Source: Albifimbria verrucaria (Eukaryota; Ascomycota; Sordariomycetes; Hypocreales; Stachybotryaceae). From it: DNA of 64,000 nucleotides. Made by a program: the position numbers and the translations under genes. Of the stretch, positions 22,232 to 31,515 are shown piece by piece; within the stretch, counting starts at the first letter, position 1; each line of letters begins with the position of its first letter. The notes beneath the pieces are model-generated. The model worked only from the letters and a program-made list of their open reading frames with translations. It did no database searches and had not been told where the DNA came from. The stretch covers positions 32,984 through 96,983 of the forward strand of contig JAHREC010000017.1 in NCBI GenBank assembly GCA_020081605.1, read 5' to 3'.

Positions 22232-23063
22232 CTAGACGAGAAACTGTGCTCTGGTTCTTTTCTCGGCCATAATTTGCCGCCATATTTCACTCTCGTTAAG
22301 CCTCTTGCTCAGAATCTGAATGTTGTCTTCCCTTGTTCCATTTGCGTCAATCTTGTCGGGTCAGCGTTTCTCGAGCTTGAGATGGGACATTGGGCCTTAC
22401 CTGCATCAGAATGCCGCGCTGTCGGTATATGTTCTCGACAGGAACAGTCTCCTGCGCATACTCTGCGAAGCGCATCTCAAATTTATCCTCGCTATCGTTC
22501 GCATCTCGTGCTCGGCTTAAATACCGCGCTTTGGCATTGTCCTTTGTAACATCAAATGAGAGCACTATGTCGGGCTGCAGGTCAGGTAGCCTTTCGCCGG
22601 CCCTGTCCAGAGCAAGTGTTTTTTGTCATGGAAAGGCCATTCTTCAGAGGCCTCTAGTTGCTCTACACACCGTGGAAATCCATCGAGTATAATCCCGCTC
22701 GCTTCTGGTTCTGGGCGGCCTGCAGTCTCCAAGATGGCCTGGCATAGAAAAGGGTTCAGGGCCTCAGCGCTGAGAAAACCTTGGTTCTCTAGCTTGTCCT
22801 GTATTTCGGCTGCGAGTGGTGTCGAGCGATTCTCCCGCACCCAGGCACGAAGGTAGTCTCCGACGGAATAATGAGTGAGATTGTGCGTGTGTGCCAGATG
22901 TGTTGAGAGCGTTCCTTTGCCCGCACCGGGCGCTCCTGTAAATGATTAGAACAGTGCGAATGGTGCAGTTAAGTGGTGCCACAATCAGTTTGGAAGAATT
23001 ACCCAGTACAAAAACTATGGCCAAGCTGCGATGAGATTTGTCGGAGCTGCTTGTGGTCTCCAT
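22232..23063 (-). CDS. UMP-CMP/adenylate-kinase-family nucleotide kinase beside viperin
   Basis: A nucleoside monophosphate kinase in three exons: 23063-23003, 22935-22401, 22315-22232. The introns are 67 bp (23002-22936, GTAATT...TTACAG) and 85 bp (22400-22316, GTAAGG...TTCAG). The first splice rebuilds the P-loop GAPGAGKGT. Then come the NMP-binding helix YSVGDYLRAW, the core IILDGFPRCVEQLE, the Walker-B-like PDIVLSFDV and the UMP/CMP-kinase-like FAEYAQETVPVENIY; the protein ends AEKRTRAQFLV. The only defect is a run of six A (plus-strand T run 22619-22624) where seven restore the frame. About 210-220 aa, normal for short adenylate or UMP-CMP kinases. No targeting signal, so probably cytosolic. 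It is divergent from viperin with 202 bases between starts. The natural reading is supply of CTP or UTP precursors to viperin, as CMPK2 does in vertebrates. NMP-kinase identity is firm; which base it prefers is not decided by sequence. Confidence 0.86.
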
Positions 23064-23265
23064 GGTCGGAGGATCATATGTAAAGGCGAAGGTGGGCCAT
23101 CAATCTGCAGCTGGAAAGGCCTTACTTTGTCTCAGGGCAGGCACGACATGCTGGAGGCCTTCCAATGATTCGTCATCAGTCAGCGCAAACACGAGCATCT
23201 CTTCTCAAGCTCCGAGGTTGGGGCGCGCTTTCAGTTTCCCTCTTCTTCTTTCTACGTGTGAATCC
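23064..23265. promoter_or_regulatory. shared divergent promoter of kinase and viperin
   Basis: The 202 bases between the two ATGs must hold both promoters. Visible words are a CCAAT box (about 23164-23168), an adjoining bZIP-like cluster (TGATTCGTCATCAGTCAG, 23169-23186) and a pyrimidine-rich tract (about 23231-23252) just upstream of the viperin ATG, typical of fungal start regions. A single bidirectional control region would co-express the pair. None of these sites is tested. Confidence 0.5.
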
Positions 23266-24302
23266 ATGGGAATCATTTATTTTAATAGTAGTATGCATTA
23301 TTTGTCGATCTTGATCATTGCTGCACTCGGTGCAGGGCTTCTTTACCTCTGTACCAGTATGAGAAGCCGCTTCTACCAGCCCCCACGCCGGCGCCGGATG
23401 CTCCGGTATCCGTCAACTACTTCCCCTCTCGCAAATGCAACTACACCTGCGGCTTTTGTTTTCACACAGAGACATCTTCCTATGTTCTTCCGATCGATGA
23501 AGCGAAGCGAGGTCTCCGGTTGCTAAAGGATGCCGGTATGCGCAAGTTGAATATTGCGGGAGGAGAACCATTCCTCTACCCTCACCTTCTTACTCAGCTA
23601 TTGCAATATTGCAAAGATGATCTGAGAGTCGAAAGCATCAGCATTGTGAGCAACGGCAGCAAGGTTAAGGAGACTTGGATGCAAAACAACTGCCAGTGGT
23701 TAGACATTCTTGCCGTGTCGTGTGACTCGTTCAACCAGAAGACGAACAAAAGGATCGGACGTGGTTCCGATGGAGGGAATGTGGCTCGGCTGTTCCAAAT
23801 TGCAGAGTGGTGCCGAAAATACGGCATCAAGTTTAAGCTGAACACTGTCGTGAACGCGCACAATTGGAACGAAGACATGGTTTCCAACATCGAGAAGTTG
23901 GCACCGTTTCGATGGAAAGTCTTCCAGTGTCTTCTTGTGGCTGGCGAAAACGAAGATGAATCGAGGCTGCGAGACGCACGAAATTTCCTCGTAACCACTT
24001 ATCAATGGCACGTATTCTGCGACAAGCACAGGCACCTCTCGTGCTATGTACCAGAGGATAACACCTCCATGGCAAGCAGTTACCTGCTTCTGGACGAGTA
24101 CATGTGTTTTCTGGATAAAGGCGAGGGTATAATGACCAAAAGCGAGTCTATCCTGAAAGTTGGCGTCAAAGAAGCAATGAAACAGGTCGTGTGGGATAGA
24201 AAATCATTTATTGAAAGAGGTGGTATCTACGATTGGAGTAGAGAGGACATGCTGCAGCAGGGTGGTTGCCAGAACGACGGCAGCAAAAATCTCGATTGGT
24301 GA
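23266..24302 (+). CDS. viperin (RSAD2-like): viperin-like radical-SAM enzyme (RSAD2 homologue)
   Basis: Viperin uses SAM and a [4Fe-4S] cluster to dehydrate NTPs to 3'-deoxy-3',4'-didehydro-NTPs, chain terminators that block viral RNA synthesis. From 23406 the match to animal viperin is almost continuous: cluster motif CNYTCGFCFH (CxxxCxxC, about 23439-23468), NIAGGEPFL, SIVSNGS, LAVSCDSFNQ, IGRG, FKLNTVVN, RWKVFQCLLVAGEN, CYVPE, SSYLLLDEYMCFLDKG, ERGGIYDWS, and the terminal LDW that in animal viperin is needed for cluster insertion by the CIA machinery. The N-terminus has a hydrophobic helix (MHYLSILIIAALGAGLLYL, from 23293), like the ER/lipid-droplet anchor of animal viperin, joined by a Pro-rich linker. 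The two parts are in different frames: a run of five C (23380-23384) would need six. An alternative is an 89-bp intron (23291-23379), which would remove the anchor. Start 23266 or 23293. About 345 aa, normal for the family. Identity is very secure. Confidence 0.93.
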
Positions 24303-25169
24303 TTGCACTAAACAATTTCTGGATGCAGATTCAGTGGACCAAATTAGCAAATATACAGAGATTGGGGTAGCTGAGGCTGCTTGATTATCGACGTTGTCAC
24401 TCGCGTATCTTGTTGTTTTGGTGTTCATACTATTTTCCGGTGTAGCTCACAATCGATGGACGACTGACGTGTTACACTGTGTTTAAACGAGGACCTGAGC
24501 CTCCAGTGTAAAGATCCTGCTAGTCTGTCGGCGGCGGCCTGGTTGAAGTGACCTCTTTTGATCGTGGGTTTATTCCACGGACCAAATATGCTTCCACCCT
24601 GAGTCTCAATTCCGACAGCACAGTTGCAGGTCCATCAACTCGATATACCCTGAGCAAGAATAAGCTCGTCAATACAGGTCACTCAACCTCCACAGGGAGT
24701 TAGTTAGCAGTTCAAACAAAAGGTAGTTGGTGGTTTGGTTATGAGAATTACCAGCATCGTATCGGAGCAGAAAATACTTCTGGAATCGCACAGTCGAACT
24801 GTCGGTTAACTATGCGTCGTTCTAAATAGGCAGAGTCACACATCGCTATGGGACGTTCTCACTGCACAGTGATAGATTTCCACTCTCGTGGTACATTCGA
24901 ATTATAATGTACTTTAGATTACACTTTCTCAAGAGGTCTTCCATCGCTTGGGACTGGTCATTTGAGATTTTCAGGTCTAGAATTTTTGATCAGGTCGGAT
25001 GAACAATCAGATTCACGGGGAATATGTGTAAGTGGTGCCATTTCATTAGAGTATGCATAGCATTCAGTAACCCTAAACCAAACAAGGGCAGATCACTTTC
25101 TATTCGTCTGAGACTCGCTTTAAACAGTACCCGCCCTAGGAACAAAAACCTTCAAATGAACTGTAACTC
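24303..25169. other. gene-free stretch
   Basis: Intergenic DNA downstream of viperin and downstream of the minus-strand gene ending at 25170. No domain-bearing frame, repeat or RNA gene recognised. Confidence 0.45.
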
Positions 25170-25675
25170 TCAATAAAGATACATCGATGAAAGGAAAAGC
25201 AACAAAATGACTGCCAGCAGTGGTCGAGTGACCTGCGCCGACGAGCTTACCGGTGGTAGACTTGTGTGTGATGGCGGTGCTGGTTGCCAGTGAAAGCTAG
25301 TAATGGATGACGTCGTTGATGGCAGTCGTCCGCTAGTTTCAGGTATAATGGAAGTTCGACGAGTCGACGTGTTCACTGATGTAGATGATACCTCGATTCC
25401 TTCGGCCGTAGCGATCGAATGATAATATTGTAAAACGTCAGTCGTTACGTCTGGTTCTGGCGCGCTTTGAGCTGTGGCGATTTGGCTTTGAATTGATTCG
25501 GTTGTGCTCCGTACATCTTGGTAAGGACAATGAAGCCGGGTTGCCAACTCTCTAAGTCTGCGTTAGTGCCTGCCGGGATCTCGCTTGTGGGTACAACGTT
25601 AACATACGTGGGAATATGGCCATCGCTGATGTGATTCCACAATTGACACAGGATGCCAACATCGCTCGTAGCCAT
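25170..25675 (-). CDS. Ser/Thr-rich protein with C-terminal hydrophobic anchor
   Basis: Two overlapping frames belong together: an N-terminal part from ATG 25675 (MATSDVGILCQLWNH) to about 25525 and a C-terminal part continuing to 25170, offset by one base near 25525. The middle is rich in Ser/Thr/Pro (SSTSVNTSTRRTSIIPETS) and the protein ends PLLAVILLLFLSSMYLY, a hydrophobic tail of the kind seen in GPI-anchored or tail-anchored fungal cell-surface proteins. No N-terminal signal peptide is visible, so a 5' exon may be missing. It is divergent to the LysM gene (about 410 bases apart), suggesting a cell-wall-related pair. No family recognised. Confidence 0.45.
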
Positions 25676-26082
25676 ATTTGACAGTTTCACTTGACAGTCA
25701 AGCTGTTCGTTAGGCGGTGGGTGGGTGTGAAGTTATATACATGCGTGGCAAATCGGCGTCATGACCAAGTGAAGAAGAGTCTCTTTCACTTGTGAACTTG
25801 TCTTTAAGGACCAACTGCTCCCTTTTTCGTCTTTAGCTGGCAGACTCGAGCTCTTGGGCCATTGGGCCATTGAGCCCTTGAGCTCTGGTGCTCTATCTTG
25901 GATCTCCACTAATGCTGTGACAGTTGGAGACTTCTAGCTGTCTTTCGTCACCCGTAATTCATTTATGGACGTCGCATACAATGCTTCTATTCGGTTTGCT
26001 ATATAATTAGAAGCCTTCCTGCATTTGATTCACTGGGTCGCCTGAGACACAGCCAACGTGACATCCAACATAATTTACCGTC

Positions 26083-27184
26083 ATGGCTACACTCACTTTA
26101 GCTATTTATCACCAAATGTTGCTCATTGCCTTTGCCGCACTCATCCCAAAATCAAATGCTTGCTTACCTGGTGCGGATGCCTTCTGGATTGTGAGGGAAA
26201 ACGAGTATACTGCGCAGGCAGCGCAACATCTGGGCGTCGCGGTGGAGGTAATCGCACAGAAGAACAGTGCAATGCAGCCGGATCTCGTCCTACCCGGCGA
26301 AACATATGTCGTTCCTTACACATCATGTCTTCAACCTCCAGCCACATGGAGCGTGACTGAAGTTGCAAGTGGTGAAACCTCAAGTTGCATGGCTTTCCTC
26401 GGGTTGTCAGAGCACACAACCGTCACGCACGAGGCTTCTGAACACGGGACGCCTATAATACCTACCCATGTAGTATCAACAATAACAAACACGAACCAGA
26501 AACCCCATCTCTCTTCAAAGCCAGCCGGGAATATCCAAAGTGATGATGACACAACCTCTCAGACCACAGAGACAGAAAAGACTCATCAATCTCCTGTCCC
26601 TACAATTGCCCCTCCTAAAACCACCGGCACAGCTCCCGCACTGACCGAAGTCCCCGAAATGGAAGACCCGACTACTTTGATGGTCACGTTATCACCCACC
26701 CCCTGGTTACCACGGTTGAGGTCACAAAGACAGTGCCATCCACGGAAGAAGAGCCACAAATCATCTTCAACAACGGTGAGCGGTATTGTTATAATGGCCA
26801 GGAAGCCCTTAGCGGCACGGACGAAGCGGCTTACATCGCCACTTCCAAAGCGTTTTGCGAACTTTCAAGAAACCCACTAAACAACGCAGATAATCGTAGT
26901 TTTGTCAGGGTCATGGAGACAGAGAGCAAGGCGTATCCTTATGCACTTTTTCGCTGTTCTGGAATAATCTCGACTCGGCATGCTCCCAGTCCGGCGCATC
27001 AGAGGCGGATACCGGAATTTGCTCCAACATAATGCTGGACAACTTCAAGCAATGTAAGTTCGTCAGAGTTCCATGTCAAACTCACTCGCCGCTAAATGCA
27101 GCTCCTTAAGGTAATAACGGGGGCAAAGGTGGCGTCATACAAATAAATTGCATTATATATGCATACCGACCCATTGATGTATAA
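26083..27184 (+). CDS. secreted LysM-domain protein with Cys-rich C-terminal module
   Basis: The ATG at 26083 opens a signal peptide (hydrophobic LLIAFAALI, then Ala/Cys). A LysM domain follows (FWIVRENEYTAQAAQHLGV ... NSAMQPDLVLPGETYVVPYT, about residues 33-80), which binds chitin oligomers. A long Thr/Pro/Ser-rich linker (about residues 110-215) leads to a Cys-rich module (RYCYNGQEALSGTDEAAYIA, then CSNIMLDNFKQCNNGGKGGV) of the type found at the C-terminus of fungal chitinase-related secreted proteins. A 57-bp intron (27054-27110, GTAAGT...GCTAAAT...AAG) splits the CNNGG motif. Two one-base shortfalls break the frame: a run of three T (26676-26678) and a run of five T (26947-26951). Secreted LysM proteins often shield hyphae or blunt host chitin sensing; which of these applies here is unknown. 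Confidence 0.75.
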
Positions 27185-27734
27185 TACTTGGCGTAGTTCA
27201 TGTTGAGTGATGGTCAATAACACAAGACGCAAAGAATGAGGAATAAAACAGTCATTAGCCAATTTTTAACGTACTTCAGAAATAGAGTCCCTGTCAAATA
27301 TGCTTAAATGCCTTTTCGGTGGGTACAGAATATCAAGGCGGAACCCTTGACAAGAGTGGCCAAAGAGGGAAGAATTGTCGAGGGCACGGTTAGTGATAAT
27401 AGTGCAATCCATGGACGAATCGCTATATCAAATAGTTTGGATGGAGCTTCAGTTGATTAACCATGATTCGCTTGGGACCGCAATAATGCCCGGGAAGTTG
27501 ATGGTCTAACAACGACAGTCGGCTCGCATGCAGCAACCACGTTCTTTGCATCATGAACCACCACAATGTTGGTTGGAAAGAAGTGGCTGCTAGCACGATA
27601 CTATAATCCTCAAACGATTCAATTTCAAATATAGCAATTGGCTATCCCAAAAGGCGGAGTATGAGACTCAAGAACGTCAACGTGTGCTTCCTACGTTTTT
27701 GTAGGGATCAAGCACCTTAACTTAGTTACATCAT
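27185..27734. other. gene-free stretch
   Basis: Intergenic, lying between the 3' ends of the LysM and BAH-PHD genes. Nothing recognisable on either strand. Confidence 0.45.
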
Positions 27735-29056
27735 CTATGTTATCATAAGGCCACAACAAATGCATTCAACATTCTCTTTCCATGTCGATTCGCCACCTGA
27801 TATGCCGGGTCTTAGGTCCTTGATATCCCATGACAGACTCCCGTTGACTTTCTGCAGTGCCACTTCAAACAGGCTTTCGTAAAAGACCCTGGACACCTTT
27901 TTCTTCCTGCTCGCTTCTTTCCATGATTTCACTTCAGGTTGTGACCTAGAGCTAGCCTCACTCTCGCAGACATCGATTGTGAGTGATGTATTTTCCTTTC
28001 CATACCTAATGCGTTTTGAAAGCGACGTGGTTGATTCCTCACCCTTCTCCTTTTCAATCCCTTTCCTTCCTTAAGATGTGGCTTGTCTTGTCCGAGTCGG
28101 CGAAATGTTTGGGTCAACATGTCGATTCGTAAACACTCTTCGTGCAGCCATACACCGCAATCCGGGTTCGTGCAACAAATTAACATTTTGTCAGGGTTTT
28201 CTGGTGTTTCGCATTTGCAGACAGTTCCAACAGTCTAGGATATGTTTAGGTTCGCTTCTACCAATCGAACCTCTCGGTAAGGCCATAACTCACAGACAGT
28301 TCTGATGTACGGTAGTCGATTGCCTGCCGCCAGTAAAGGGCCTCAAGTTCAACTTCTTTTGTTTCGATCCATTGTTCCACAACGGCAGACTTGACGACAG
28401 TGTGGATGTTAACGATGTCCACTACAAGACTTCAGTAACTTGTGTGCATGAACGGGCAACTATGATAACTAACTGTGATTAGATGCGACTAATTCATTTT
28501 TCCCGTGATAAGGTTGGCGACCTTCTACGCGTTTCTTACCATCAAGCGTTCCCTTGGGTAGCTCGTCTGGCGAATACATCCAGATGACGCGCGCGTAGAC
28601 ATGGTCTGCATCTGCGGCCCGGATTTCGGCAATATACGCAACATAGCCATCTTCGACTCTGAGAAAGTCTGCCTCGTCATTGTTTGAGCTTGCTGACACG
28701 TTTGAAATGTTTATAGTCGCATCATTTGCGATATAAACGAAGCCTCCGCAATTAAACCTGATACCTTGTACTAAGAAGCAACATGAGGAATGTCCCTAAG
28801 TGGGCGGAAATAACATCATCCCATGACACGTACAGACAAAACTTTTATATCTCATCATTCCGAGCCACTGCGCCCTTGGCTCAACTGTGTATTGGACATC
28901 CATGGTCTCATGAGTGTGGAAATTGCCAATCGGGTAGAAAACAGATCGCTGGACTAGGGGTTCGAGGCCATTGCTGGTCTCATCTAAAGTGATCAGTTCA
29001 AATGGACAGTCGTTTTCCTCCATGTTGAGATGCGACAGTTTCGAGTTGAAGGTCAT
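27735..29056 (-). CDS. BAH-PHD chromatin-reader protein
   Basis: Four exons: 29056-28834, 28764-28472, 28421-28294 and 28234-27735; the first two introns (69 and 50 bp) have clear GT...AG ends and the third is about 59 bp. An N-terminal stretch (CPFELITLDETSNG) leads into a BAH domain (FLRVEDGYVAYIAEIRAAD, VIWMYSPDELPKG, ELVASNHMDIVNIHTVV, ALYWRQAIDY), then a PHD finger: CKC-x8-MLICC-x5-CGVWLHEECL. A basic region and a short Cys-containing tail follow. BAH-PHD proteins read histone methylation; in Neurospora, EPR-1 (BAH-PHD) reads H3K27me3 in facultative heterochromatin, often subtelomeric. One frame slip, at a run of three C on the plus strand (28059-28061, one base short), separates the PHD from the tail. 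The start is uncertain: ATG at 29056, or 29023 in the same frame. About 390 aa. Confidence 0.8.
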
Positions 29057-29748
29057 GTCTTGCGCAACATGCAATAGTGGATTAAGCCACTACATAGCGT
29101 TATCCTTAGGCATGATATTGTAGTCCAAAACGCACTGTCGCTGCCTAATTTATGACCAGTCACGCGGCAAGGCCAATGCCCTAATCAAGTGGTTATTGGG
29201 CAAGTCAGATCGCTCAAATCTCCTACAGCGGCTCAGCGGGTCATGCGATTGCAGTGCTGTAGACTGGCTTTTGCAATTTTAATTTTTTCCCTTCAGTTCT
29301 TTCCCACCAAGTTTCCTTCTTCTACATGATGGCTAGTGCGCAAGCTGACAGTATGCCACTGTCATAATGTGTTTGGTAATTTAGGTGCAGCCTGGACGGC
29401 ATACAATAGTAGAATAGTGCAGTTTTTACCATTGGCAGACCCACTAGACGCACTGTAGACACCTAAACTCAGGTGCAACCCCATAAGTAAAGCAATCGTG
29501 TTTGATGCAATTTAGCCATCCCTGTATACATAGTACAGTAGTGTACTGCATATCTTCAATGGCTTTCATTTCCAGGGATACAACGATCCCAGCGAGTACG
29601 CAGTAAGTCCTCTTTACTTGGCGCTGTGCACGTCATCTTGACATGATACAACAGGGCCAAGAGGATCCAAAATGAGGACAAACGTGAAGATGCTCTTTCA
29701 TGGCATTTGCAATGCTTCCCCAGCACGAAATTATCCCTATCAGGGCAT
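29057..29748. other. intergenic, divergent promoter region
   Basis: Lies between divergent BAH-PHD and Cdc25-like genes. Contains a palindromic word (GTACAGTAGTGTACTG, about 29532-29548) of the kind scattered through this window. No gene seen. Confidence 0.4.
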
Positions 29749-30375
29749 ATGCCACCTAGAGGGGCAGAGACTTCCACCTCGTTTGGTTTCTACGCAGCAG
29801 CGGACGGCCGAAACGAACCCACATCCCTGATTCCGAGCTGGATACCAGACGATGTTGATGACTTAATACCTCGCATATCCTGCTGTACATTACTCGATAT
29901 CATCCATGGGAAATACGACGACACTTTTGAGCACCGAATACTGGTTGATTGTCGGTTTGGATACGAGTATGAAGGCGGTCATATCAATGGGGCGGTTCGT
30001 CACGCAGACAAATATGCGCTCGCGACACAACTGCTCCGACACTCAATAAGCAAACGAATTCTACTTGTGTTGTACTGCGAATTTTCTAAATATCGATCCC
30101 CACTAATGGCAAGTCACATTCGGTCCGAGGACCGAAAATTCAACAAGGAGAACTGGCCCAGGCTCAGCCTTCCACATACATACATCCTTGACGGCGGCTA
30201 CGACAGGTTTTATACCACAAACCCTGATGAATGTATTCCAAAAAGCTATACAGAGATGAAGGACATCAACTATAAAGACATATGCGAGCGTGAGTTGAAC
30301 CAACTGAGGTTACAAAGGACTCCAAAAAGAGCAAAGAATCGAACGGCCCATGGCGCGGCCGAGGCTAGAAAATAA
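29749..30375 (+). CDS. Cdc25-like phosphatase domain protein with altered active-site motif
   Basis: An intact 208-aa protein starting at ATG 29749. It is essentially only the Cdc25 catalytic (rhodanese-fold) domain: LIPRISCCTLLDIIHGKYD (about residues 39-57), LVDCRFGYEYEGGHINGAV (66-84), an active-site loop, MASHIRSEDRKFNKENWPRL and THYILDGGYDRFY-like YILDGGYDRF, ending YTEMKD plus a basic tail. Cdc25 removes inhibitory phosphates from cyclin-dependent kinases. The long regulatory N-terminus of true Cdc25 (NimT) is absent. The signature HCx5R reads YC-EFSKY-R: the nucleophile Cys and Arg remain, but the conserved His is Tyr (TAC for CAC, one transition). It may therefore be a weak phosphatase or a binding-only paralogue. 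Confidence 0.85.
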   Translation: MPPRGAETSTSFGFYAAADGRNEPTSLIPSWIPDDVDDLIPRISCCTLLDIIHGKYDDTFEHRILVDCRFGYEYEGGHINGAVRHADKYALATQLLRHSISKRILLVLYCEFSKYRSPLMASHIRSEDRKFNKENWPRLSLPHTYILDGGYDRFYTTNPDECIPKSYTEMKDINYKDICERELNQLRLQRTPKRAKNRTAHGAAEARK

Positions 30376-30698
30376 CATGCCTACTACTTTTCGTTCGTTG
30401 GGCTAAAATCGCGTATTGAGAAGTGGTTTGTCGGGTTTCTAGTCAACAGATCACACACACTACAATGCCCACAAAGCTCATAATGAATATTTTACCTTAG
30501 AAACAGTTAGTACATTTCCGGTATCGATATCTAAATCCAGTCCCCAGCCGAAGGGTTTTCCTACATTAAACTGCGCTTGTGTCATGAAGCCGTCGAAGTG
30601 CATGCACTCGACTGGCTTCTCTGAGCCTTTTGCACATGCAACGTTGTCTGGGAGGTGTTTGAGGACACGGCTGACTCATCGCACCCTGGGAGAAACAC
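30376..30698. other. short intergenic
   Basis: Between the Cdc25-like gene and the left inverted repeat. No gene or repeat recognised. Confidence 0.4.
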
Positions 30699-30700
30699 TA

Positions 30701-30979
30701 ACATCCGTCACTGTGTGGCGAGCCACACTGCGTAGCGAGCCAAAATGCAGGTACTTGGTCTTTAACTGCATATTGACTTCGCCCACGGCGATGCACTTGC
30801 TTAAAACCGCCGGAAATATATTATCCAATCACTCCTGTATCTCCTAGATATTTTAAACCCAGAAATTATGCTAACGCTGAAGCGTAATTGTATGGTAGAA
30901 ATGGAGCCTTTATTCTATAGCATCCAGCAACAACAATACAAAATCATCACCATAATGCTTCAGTTACTATAAGGAAGCA
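30701..30979 (+). repeat. left 279-bp terminal inverted repeat
   Basis: The outer 50 bases match the right copy at nearly every position, including a hairpin word (GTGTGGCGAGCCACAC). The inner 230 bases match without net gaps at roughly three quarters of positions by eye, with most differences being transitions, as RIP would leave. Confidence 0.85.
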
Positions 30980-31515
30980 TGACGTTTATATATAAGCCCT
31001 AGATCATATAATTATCACTGATGGGTCATTATCAGCCCTGTGGTTGCCATAGAAGGCTGTTATAAAGAATATTGCTAGGTCGATCGGTACCTTCAAATCT
31101 ACAACTCAAGCGGATCCGGCTAGCATCGGAGTGCTGGCATGGATGACTAAGGTCTCGGAGCCATGGTACACAGCGTCTCATACTATGATTGGTTTACGCT
31201 CTTAGACCTGGTCTAATGACGGAAAAGACAGTGCTTAAAGGCCTAATTATAAATCTTCGTCGATACCTTCCGCTGCACACTATGTGCTGTTCAGGCTATA
31301 GTTGCTGTAGTGCAGCTATTGTGAAGTAGGACGAGGCTGGCACGCTTTTAATGCAACACCCCGCTCGCTCAGCTCACGTCGTACACGCCGTTGCCTAATC
31401 CTTTTTATGTAATCAATCACGCATGCGGTGGAAAAGCAGGCTGTATTGCCTTGTTGATCCTTACATGTCATGGAGAACTAGAACCCACTTGATCCATCAC
31501 AACTGGCCTGTGATC

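Noticed and set aside
23230..23245. AGTTTCCCTCTTC upstream of viperin resembles a vertebrate ISRE
   Set aside because: Fungi have no IRF or STAT system, and pyrimidine-rich tracts before the start codon are normal in fungal promoters.
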